Assembly: GCA_020442095.1 (NCBI GenBank)
Contig: JAGRKY010000026.1
Span: forward strand, 633 to 7,171
Direction of reading: 5' to 3'
From: Bauldia sp.
GTDB lineage: Bacteria > Pseudomonadota > Alphaproteobacteria > Rhizobiales > Kaistiaceae
Length of the DNA stretch: 6,539 bases
In this document: positions 1 through 4,520 of the stretch, one piece after another
How the letters are laid out: each line of letters starts with the position of its first letter
Position numbering within the stretch: position 1 is the stretch's first letter
The notes under the pieces: model-generated
What the model was told of the DNA's origin: nothing
Database searches by the model: none
What the model saw: the letters and a program-made list of their open reading frames with translations, nothing else
Made by a program: the position numbers and the translations under genes

Positions 1-206
1 TCGCCGACACCCTGCCGGTCCAGATCGACCTGATGAAGGAAGGTCTGTCCGCCGGTCAGGTTGGCCAGCGCCCCTTCGAGATGGGCTACAAGGTCATCTA
101 CGCCATCTATGACATGGCGAATGGCAAGCCCGCTCCGGCCGATCCGACCTATACGGGTCTCGACGTCTGCACGCCCGAGACCGCCGATACCTGCATCGGC
201 GGCTGA
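1..206 (+). CDS. Sugar ABC transporter substrate-binding protein, C-terminal end (partial)
   Basis: Only the last 67 codons are present, read from base 3 to the TGA at 204-206. The fragment contains LMKEGLSAGQVGQRPFEMGY followed by an aromatic-rich helix and a Cys-rich tail (DVCTPETADTCIGG). This is the wording of the C-terminal lobe of ribose-type periplasmic binding proteins (Peripla_BP_4 fold), which capture a sugar or polyol in the periplasm and hand it to an ABC permease. The two cysteines eight residues apart could form a disulfide, which fits a periplasmic location; that is inference. A strong terminator follows 26 bases after the stop, so this is the last gene of its transcription unit. 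The substrate cannot be read from this fragment; inositol is possible because the iol genes are close by, but that is only context. Confidence 0.75.
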   Translation, partial: ADTLPVQIDLMKEGLSAGQVGQRPFEMGYKVIYAIYDMANGKPAPADPTYTGLDVCTPETADTCIGG

Positions 207-232
207 CGGCCGGCAAAAACCTGATATCAAGG

Positions 233-261
233 CGGGCGGGGACCAGAACCCCGCCCGTTTT
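233..261 (+). terminator. Rho-independent terminator after the binding-protein gene
   Basis: Bases 233-241 (CGGGCGGGG) pair perfectly with 249-257 (CCCCGCCCG), giving a 9-bp all-G/C stem with a 7-base loop (242-248) and a TTTT run at 258-261. It ends the transporter unit and lies only 14 bases before the regulator's ATG, so the regulator most likely has its own promoter overlapping or inside this hairpin. Confidence 0.88.
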
Positions 262-262
262 G

Positions 263-268
263 TATATT
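263..268 (+). promoter_or_regulatory. Candidate -10 element for the RpiR gene, giving a leaderless message
   Basis: TATATT matches TATAAT at five of six positions. A transcript starting about seven bases downstream would begin at or next to the ATG at 275. No convincing -35 is seen; the appropriate position falls in the terminator stem. No Shine-Dalgarno sequence precedes the ATG, which is consistent with leaderless translation. Confidence 0.35.
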
Positions 269-274
269 GCCGCG

Positions 275-1120
275 ATGAGCACCAGAACCAGCGAACAACC
301 GCCCCGTGACTTTGACGGCCTGAAGGACCTTCTGATCTCGCGCCGGGAGACCCTCCCGCGTCGTCTCGTCCAGGTCGCCGCCTTTGCGCTCGAGAATCCC
401 GACGAGGTCGCCTTCGGAACGGTGGCCAGCGTCGCCGCCCAGGCCAAGGTCCAGCCCTCGACCCTCATCCGCTTCGCCCAGACCCTCGGCTATGCCGGTT
501 TCACCGACCTGCAGGACGTCTTCCGCGCCCAGCTCAAGTCCCATTGGCCGGACTATCGCGAGCGACTCGCCCGGATCGGCGACAGGGTCAACGACCGGCG
601 CGACGGCACCAGCGGCCTGCTCGACGGCTTCGCCGAGACCGCCATCGCCTCGATCGACCGCCTCCGCCACACCGTCTCGACCGTCGATATCGACCGCGCC
701 GCGAGCCTCCTTGCCGAAGCCGATACCATCTACCTGATCGGCCTCCGCCGGGTCTTCCCCGTCTCCTCCTACCTCGCCTATGCGCTCGCCAAGATCGGCT
801 GCCGCGCGGTGCTGATCGACAATGTCGCGGCGCTCGGCCCCGAGCAGCTCGTCGGCGCTGGCAAGAAGGACGTCCTTGTCGCCGTCAGCTTCACGCCCTA
901 TTCGCCGATCACGGTCGACCTCTCGGCTCGGGCCGCCGAACGCGGCGTCCCGGTCATCGCCATCACCGACAGCCCCTTTTCGCCGCTTTCGCCAAACGCC
1001 ACCGTCCAGCTCGAGGTCGTCGAGGCCGACTTTGCGGGCTTCCGTTCGCTTTCCGCCACGCTGGCGCTTGCCATGGCGCTTGCCGTCGCCGCGGGCGCGC
1101 GGCGCGAGGCCCGTGGCTGA
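275..1120 (+). CDS. RpiR-family transcriptional regulator (HTH + SIS), candidate IolR
   Basis: The product is a 281-residue cytoplasmic DNA-binding protein with the usual two-domain plan and length of the RpiR family. An N-terminal HTH_6 region spans about residues 12-88, with the helix-turn-helix near FGTVASVAAQAKVQPSTLIR. A SIS sugar-phosphate-binding domain spans about 138-272 (YLIGLRRVFPVSSYLAYALAKIG, then DVLVAVSFTPYSPITVDLS and VPVIAITDSPFSPL). Such proteins sense phosphorylated sugars; rhizobial IolR, from the same family, represses inositol genes and responds to a phosphorylated late pathway intermediate. ATG 275 is chosen because the in-frame TTG at 260 lies in the terminator T-run. 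There is no Shine-Dalgarno sequence. The gene sits between a sugar transporter gene and the idhA/iolC pair, so it could control either. It is not adjacent to iolC as in Sinorhizobium, so the iolR name is not assigned. Confidence 0.88.
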   Translation: MSTRTSEQPPRDFDGLKDLLISRRETLPRRLVQVAAFALENPDEVAFGTVASVAAQAKVQPSTLIRFAQTLGYAGFTDLQDVFRAQLKSHWPDYRERLARIGDRVNDRRDGTSGLLDGFAETAIASIDRLRHTVSTVDIDRAASLLAEADTIYLIGLRRVFPVSSYLAYALAKIGCRAVLIDNVAALGPEQLVGAGKKDVLVAVSFTPYSPITVDLSARAAERGVPVIAITDSPFSPLSPNATVQLEVVEADFAGFRSLSATLALAMALAVAAGARREARG

Positions 1121-1142
1121 AGCCGGCCGGGATTCGGGCGGG

Positions 1143-2453
1143 ATGGCGCGCGACTACTACTTCCTCAGCGATCTCCATCTCGGCGGCGACGGCGAATTGC
1201 AGCGCTGCGATTTCGCCGCGGAATTCATCACCTTCCTCAAGGCGCTGGAGGCCAAGGGCACCGATTCAGAGCTGATCATCGGCGGCGACACCTTCGGTTT
1301 CTGGGAGCTGACCACGGTCGAGGGCGTCGCCAAGTTCGACGAGATCGTCCGCCACCACCAGGCGATCTTCGACCAGCTCAAGGCGACCGGCGAGCGTGTT
1401 CGGATCACCGTCATGGTCGGCAACCACGACTACGACCTTGCCTGCGACCCCGCCTTCGCCGAGCGGCTGGCGCGCTACAACCTCCACCTCGACACCGCGA
1501 TCAGCCTCAGGCGCGAAATGCTCGGCCGGACGATCTGGATCGAGCACGGCCAGCAGGCCGATCCCTTCAACGCCTCGCCGGACTACGGCAATCGCTACGC
1601 CCTGCCCGTCGGCTATTACATAACCGAGACCATCGTCGCCGGTGCCAGCCGCCATTCCGAATTCGGCCGCGGCAACTGGCTGAAGGACATCCGCTCGGTC
1701 GCCACCGACCAGATCCCGGACTGGGTGGTGTCCAACTATTTCTACCGCGAGATGGCCTGGGTGGTGCGCGGCGTGATCAGCGTCTTCCTCCTGCTCCTCA
1801 CCGTCGCCGGCATCGCGCTCGTCGCCGAGCTTGCCCGCCGCGCCGGCCTGATCGACGCCAACTACATCCTCCGCAATCCGGTGATCCGGTCGCTCGGCTT
1901 CGTCGGCAACATCTTCGTCGCGATCATCGCGGTGAACATGGTGATCCTGTTCTTCATGCTGCTGATGGCGATCCCGGGGGCAGTCGTCCTGCACGACATC
2001 CGCCGCACCCTCTCCCGATTCCGGCTGAGCTTCGGCGGCATGGAATCGATCGAGGGCCTCGGCAACGACGTCTATCTCGCCCGCGCCCGCCAGGTCTTCG
2101 CCGAACACCCGGAGACCGCGGTCTACCTCTTCGGCCACACCCATGACGCCTTCCTCGTCGAGGAGGAAGGCCGGGTCATCGCCAACATGGGAACCTGGCT
2201 CAAGATCCTGCACCGCGTGCCGGTGCGCTTCGGCTACCTGCCGGCGGTCTACTACCCTTCCTTCCGGCTCAACGTCTTCCACATCGTCGAGGAGGACGGC
2301 CAGATCGCCGTCCACTATGTGGAAGCGCCAAAGACTCCCGAGCGCGAGCTCGGCTGGCTGCAGCGCATCCTGACCTTCGGCCGCAAGGTGCCGCCGCCGA
2401 AGCCGATTCCGGCAAGGACGGTGATCGATCCAAGGCGTCCCCTGCGTCGGTAG
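1143..2453 (+). CDS. Membrane-anchored calcineurin-like metallophosphoesterase
   Basis: The product is 436 residues. Metal-binding motifs of the metallophosphoesterase superfamily appear in order: DLH at D10/H12, GGD with D49, GNHD with N94/H95, EHG with H135, and GHTH with H332/H334. All expected two-metal ligands therefore look present. Two hydrophobic segments, about 208-230 and 253-280, lie between the H135 and GHTH motifs, so a membrane hairpin interrupts the catalytic fold. The substrate is unknown; LpxH-like pyrophosphatases share the motifs but not the membrane insert. ATG 1143 places the first beta strand right at the N-terminus. GTG 1113 would add ten residues and overlap the upstream stop by 8 bases, which would suggest translational coupling; neither start has a strong Shine-Dalgarno. 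The last ~20 codons are odd: they run from a direct repeat into sequence that may be foreign, so the native C-terminus may have been replaced. Confidence 0.85.
   Translation: MARDYYFLSDLHLGGDGELQRCDFAAEFITFLKALEAKGTDSELIIGGDTFGFWELTTVEGVAKFDEIVRHHQAIFDQLKATGERVRITVMVGNHDYDLACDPAFAERLARYNLHLDTAISLRREMLGRTIWIEHGQQADPFNASPDYGNRYALPVGYYITETIVAGASRHSEFGRGNWLKDIRSVATDQIPDWVVSNYFYREMAWVVRGVISVFLLLLTVAGIALVAELARRAGLIDANYILRNPVIRSLGFVGNIFVAIIAVNMVILFFMLLMAIPGAVVLHDIRRTLSRFRLSFGGMESIEGLGNDVYLARARQVFAEHPETAVYLFGHTHDAFLVEEEGRVIANMGTWLKILHRVPVRFGYLPAVYYPSFRLNVFHIVEEDGQIAVHYVEAPKTPERELGWLQRILTFGRKVPPPKPIPARTVIDPRRPLRR
2390..2420 (+). repeat. Left copy of a 31-bp direct repeat flanking the low-GC insert
   Basis: This segment matches 3355-3385 at 30 of 31 positions, with a perfect 26-base core and one G/C difference (2416 versus 3381). 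It lies inside the phosphoesterase reading frame and encodes PPPKPIPART. The two copies are 965 bases apart and in the same orientation. It is a possible attachment-site or insertion boundary. Confidence 0.9.
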
Positions 2454-2505
2454 GACCAATTTGGCGTTGTTTGACTTGATCGGAAGGCGGCACTGGGAGT
2501 GAGAG

Positions 2506-3282
2506 TCAGCCGTTCCACCTATGCAACTGCTTCTTCATGACGTCGCTTGGCAGGTCACCTAGAAACCGGTCCAACCGGGCGGGGTCTGGCTCGTGTCTGA
2601 TCGCGTCCAAACCAATCTCCCAGCTCTCTTGATTAGTTGGATCTTCAGCGAAGATCAGTCCAATCTCGTATTTCTGCGCCAGTTCCATAATTCGCTCGGC
2701 TTCATCTTTTTCATCGAACGCGGAGCGGGAGAGCGCGTATATGACATAGGCGCGGTGGGCCGCCTCACGATGCGCTATTGATTCGAGCACGCCCATAATG
2801 TCGACGGACTTTTTGGTCTTAACCTCGAAGGTCATGATCTCTAAGCGTGGCGGTAAGAATACATATCGCCTGATCCCTGCAGCTGTAATATCCGGCCGCG
2901 TGAATTTACCCCCTGTTGCTTTTGACCCCTGAGAGTGCGTTTCGTCAACTTTGACTTCGTCGAATCCAAATCTTTTGATCCAAGTGGTTTCGATCGTTCG
3001 CCTTATGGTTTTGTACAGGTCTCGCTCTTTGGCGACTGAATCGGACACTGCTGTCGTGGGCGCAGGACTGGAAGTGGCGAGCCTAGTCAAACGGACAGAC
3101 CCTCCCTTGCCCCGACCAGGCACAATCGTCCCTTCTTCAACGAGATGACCTTGGACCTTCCAGTAGAAATCTTCTTTCCAGTCCAATTTTTCTCGAAGCC
3201 TCTTATTTCCGGCAGTTGATCCGAAGGCTTCAAGCTCGGAAATGAATTCTTCTATTCTTTTTCTAGTAATACGTGACGGCAT
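2506..3282 (-). CDS. Orphan winged-helix / PD-(D/E)XK nuclease-like protein
   Basis: The product is 258 residues. Residues 1-66 look like a winged-helix domain: helices around KRIEEFISELEAF and NKRLREKLDWKEDFYWKV, then a Gly-rich wing, GRGKGGSVRL. A polar linker (about 67-85) leads to a second domain with the core of a PD-(D/E)XK nuclease: P130-D131, then E153-V-K155 in TFEVKTKK, followed by a helix and the strand AYVIYALS. An upstream acidic residue such as E98 could be the helix-1 ligand. Proteins of this architecture are commonly restriction-like or defence-associated, but no methyltransferase or partner gene is nearby, and cleavage activity is inferred. GGGAGG at 3288-3293 (minus strand) sits five bases before the ATG, a strong start signal. 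Codon use is much more A/T-tolerant than that of its neighbours, which suggests recent transfer. I do not recognise a named family. Confidence 0.75.
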   Translation of the reverse strand: MPSRITRKRIEEFISELEAFGSTAGNKRLREKLDWKEDFYWKVQGHLVEEGTIVPGRGKGGSVRLTRLATSSPAPTTAVSDSVAKERDLYKTIRRTIETTWIKRFGFDEVKVDETHSQGSKATGGKFTRPDITAAGIRRYVFLPPRLEIMTFEVKTKKSVDIMGVLESIAHREAAHRAYVIYALSRSAFDEKDEAERIMELAQKYEIGLIFAEDPTNQESWEIGLDAIRHEPDPARLDRFLGDLPSDVMKKQLHRWNG

Positions 3283-3311
3283 CCCCCCCTCCCGTTCGCG
3301 GCAGAGCTTTC

Positions 3312-3339
3312 ATTATTGGCAATATGGGCACCAAGCCAA
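3312..3339 (-). promoter_or_regulatory. Candidate promoter of the nuclease-like gene
   Basis: On the minus strand, TTGGCT (3339-3334) is followed after 16 bases by AATAAT (3317-3312), which are 4/6 and 5/6 matches to the sigma-70 boxes. The start site would fall near 3305, leaving a short leader with the strong Shine-Dalgarno. The low G+C context weakens the significance of the match. Confidence 0.4.
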
Positions 3340-3340
3340 T
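3315..3340. repeat. Inverted repeat over the nuclease-gene promoter, possible operator
   Basis: ATTGGC (3315-3320) and GCCAAT (3335-3340) are exact inverted copies separated by 14 bases. The two arms overlap the candidate -10 and -35 boxes. This is suitable geometry for repression, perhaps by the gene's own winged-helix domain or by a host factor; function is inferred. Confidence 0.35.
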
Positions 3341-3354
3341 CCGAATCCTATTTC

Positions 3355-3385
3355 GCCGCCGCCGAAGCCGATTCCGGCAACGACG
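3355..3385 (+). repeat. Right copy of the 31-bp direct repeat
   Basis: This is the partner of 2390-2420 (30 of 31 identical). Sequence to its left is A/T-rich insert; sequence to its right returns abruptly to the G+C-rich host composition. Similarity to the left copy ends at the same point on both sides, as expected for a duplicated junction. Confidence 0.9.
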
Positions 3386-3406
3386 CTCCTTCCGGGCGCC
3401 GACTAG
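3356..3406 (+). pseudogene. Displaced 3' end of the metallophosphoesterase gene (remnant)
   Basis: Read in the frame used by the phosphoesterase in the left repeat, these bases encode PPPKPIPATTLLPGAD and stop at TAG 3404-3406, only 11 bases before the convergent idhA stop. The left copy starts identically (PPPKPIPA) and then diverges into RTVIDPRRPLRR. The simplest reading is that this was the original end of the gene, cut off by the insert, while the insert supplied a substitute tail. The fragment has no start codon and is presumably untranslated. Confidence 0.55.
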
Positions 3407-3417
3407 GGCCCGGCCGG

Positions 3418-4404
3418 CTATAGCTTGACCGGCTGTCCCGTCTCCCGCGCCTTGGTCGCCGCGTCGGCGAGACGCTGCGCCATCAGACCGTCGCGTCCCG
3501 ACGGCGACGGCTGGGTGCCGTTCTTCACCGCGTCGATGAAGGCGGCGAGTTCGAGCCGGTAGGCCATGCCGTAGCGCTCGAGGAAGAAATTCAGCACCGG
3601 GTCGCTGGTGAAGCCCTTGCCGTTCGCCACCTCGACCGTCGTCTCATGCAGGTTCCCGGCGCGGATCATGCCGTCCGAGCCGTGGACCTCGATCCGCTGG
3701 TCATAGCCGTAGGTGGCGCGGCGCGAGCAGGATATCTGGCAGAGCTTGCCGGACTCGGTCCTGAGCATCACCATGGCGGTGTCGACGTCGCCCGCCTTGC
3801 CGATCGCGGGGTCGACCAGCACCGAGCCGATCGCGTGGACCTCGACCGGCTCCTCGCCGAGCAGGAAGCGCGCGAGGTCGAAGTCATGGATCATCATGTC
3901 CCGGTAGAGCCCGCCGGAGCGCTCGATATAGGCGATCGGCGGCGGTCCGGGGTCGCGCGAGACGATCGTCACCATCTCGACCGCGCCGACCGCCCCGTCG
4001 TCGAGGCGCTTCTTCAGCGCGGCGAAATTCGGGTCGAAGCGCCGGTTGAAACCGACCATCAGCGGCTTGCCGCTGGCATCCACCACCTCCAGGCAGGATT
4101 CGATGCGCTTCGCATCGAGGTCGACCGGCTTCTCGCAAAGCACCGCCTTCCCGGCCTTGACCGCCTGCTCGATGAAATCGGCATGGGTGTCCGTCGAGGT
4201 CCCGATCAGGATGGCGTCGATGTCGTCGGCCGCTATGATCGCGTCGGCGCTGCGCGCTTCCGCCCCCGTCGCCGCGGCCAGCGCATCGGCCGCCTCGGCG
4301 ACGACGTCGGCGATCGCTACCAGTTTCGCATCCGGCGACGCGGCGATGTTGCCACCGTGAAGTTTGCCGATGCGACCGGCCCCAAGCAGCCCAAATCGGA
4401 CCAT
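3418..4404 (-). CDS. idhA: myo-Inositol 2-dehydrogenase (Gfo/Idh/MocA family)
   Basis: The 328-residue cytoplasmic NAD-dependent enzyme oxidises myo-inositol to 2-keto-myo-inositol (scyllo-inosose), the first step of inositol catabolism. The N-terminal Rossmann domain has the dinucleotide motif GAGRIG at residues 8-13. The family EKP motif is at 91-93, with K92 the expected catalytic lysine. In GGLYRDMMIHDFDLARF, D169 and H173 have the Asp-x3-His spacing of the catalytic residues of characterised inositol dehydrogenases. Length and domain order (Rossmann, then alpha/beta GFO_IDH_MocA_C) are normal. On the minus strand a GGGAGG Shine-Dalgarno (4418-4413) precedes the ATG by eight bases. The gene is divergent from iolC, with which it shares a 116-base control region. 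Related dehydrogenases acting on scyllo-inositol or other polyols cannot be excluded by motifs alone, but the iolC context strongly favours inositol. Confidence 0.92.
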   Translation of the reverse strand: MVRFGLLGAGRIGKLHGGNIAASPDAKLVAIADVVAEAADALAAATGAEARSADAIIAADDIDAILIGTSTDTHADFIEQAVKAGKAVLCEKPVDLDAKRIESCLEVVDASGKPLMVGFNRRFDPNFAALKKRLDDGAVGAVEMVTIVSRDPGPPPIAYIERSGGLYRDMMIHDFDLARFLLGEEPVEVHAIGSVLVDPAIGKAGDVDTAMVMLRTESGKLCQISCSRRATYGYDQRIEVHGSDGMIRAGNLHETTVEVANGKGFTSDPVLNFFLERYGMAYRLELAAFIDAVKNGTQPSPSGRDGLMAQRLADAATKARETGQPVKL

Positions 4405-4424
4405 GTTTGTCTCCTCCCAAGGAT

Positions 4425-4438
4425 AGAATGAAAATTCT
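4425..4438. promoter_or_regulatory. IolR-like operator, site 1
   Basis: AGAAT-N4-ATTCT is a perfect 5-bp inverted repeat. Written as AGAA-N6-TTCT it matches six of eight fixed positions of the Sinorhizobium IolR recognition sequence GGAA-N6-TTCC, with both differences being symmetric outer bases. It lies between the two divergent genes, just upstream of the iolC -35 box and close to the idhA Shine-Dalgarno, so it could repress both. Binding is inferred. Confidence 0.5.
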
Positions 4439-4441
4439 GAA

Positions 4442-4470
4442 TTGACGGGGGTTTAGAACCCATGTTTCAT
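4442..4470 (+). promoter_or_regulatory. Candidate sigma-70 promoter for iolC
   Basis: TTGACG (4442-4447) matches the -35 consensus at five of six bases. An optimal 17-base spacer leads to TTTCAT (4465-4470), a 4/6 match to the -10. Transcription would begin near 4477, giving a leader of about 44 bases. The inverted repeat GGGTT-TAG-AACCC (4449-4461) lies in the spacer, and a second IolR-like site overlaps the -10. Confidence 0.5.
4455..4468. promoter_or_regulatory. IolR-like operator, site 2 (overlaps iolC -10)
   Basis: AGAA-N6-TTTC matches six of eight fixed positions of GGAA-N6-TTCC. It starts exactly 30 bases after site 1, about three helical turns, so two dimers could sit on the same DNA face. 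This site is less symmetric than site 1, and its position over the -10 box suits repression. Confidence 0.35.
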
Positions 4471-4520
4471 TTGTAAGTCGCGGCGATATCGCTGTCCAAT
4501 AATAATCCGGGAGGCGCTCA

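Larger units (their letters stand above)
2421..3354. mobile_element. Putative small genomic insert carrying one nuclease-like gene
   Basis: The stretch between the two 31-bp repeats is much poorer in G+C than its surroundings: bases 2641-2700 hold 29 G/C of 60, whereas 5401-5460 in iolC hold 46 of 60. It carries one complete gene with its own Shine-Dalgarno and candidate promoter, oriented against the neighbouring phosphoesterase gene. No integrase, transposase or clear terminal inverted repeats are present, so any mobility must depend on a recombinase supplied elsewhere, or the element has decayed. The repeats and the displaced gene 3' end argue for insertion. The mechanism is inferred. Confidence 0.55.

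Noticed and set aside
260..274. TTG at 260 as the start of the RpiR protein
   Set aside because: The codon lies within the T-run of the terminator, and the five extra residues add nothing family-like; ATG 275 is more plausible.
1266..2459. Long open frame on the minus strand opposite the phosphoesterase
   Set aside because: Its product is acidic, compositionally biased and without recognisable motifs. It mirrors the real gene, whose metal-binding motifs are complete; long antisense frames are expected in G+C-rich DNA.
2493..2505. CACT-GGG-AGTG mini-hairpin near the end of the nuclease-like gene
   Set aside because: A four-base stem without a T-run is too weak to call as a terminator.
3392..3413. 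CCGGGC/GCCCGG hairpin as a terminator between the phosphoesterase remnant and idhA
   Set aside because: There are only six base pairs and a ten-base loop, with no T-run on either side. Such pairs arise readily in this G+C-rich DNA.
3646..4431. Plus-strand open frame opposite idhA
   Set aside because: It is an antisense shadow: the minus strand carries the Rossmann motif, EKP and catalytic Asp/His of IdhA, plus a good ribosome binding site.
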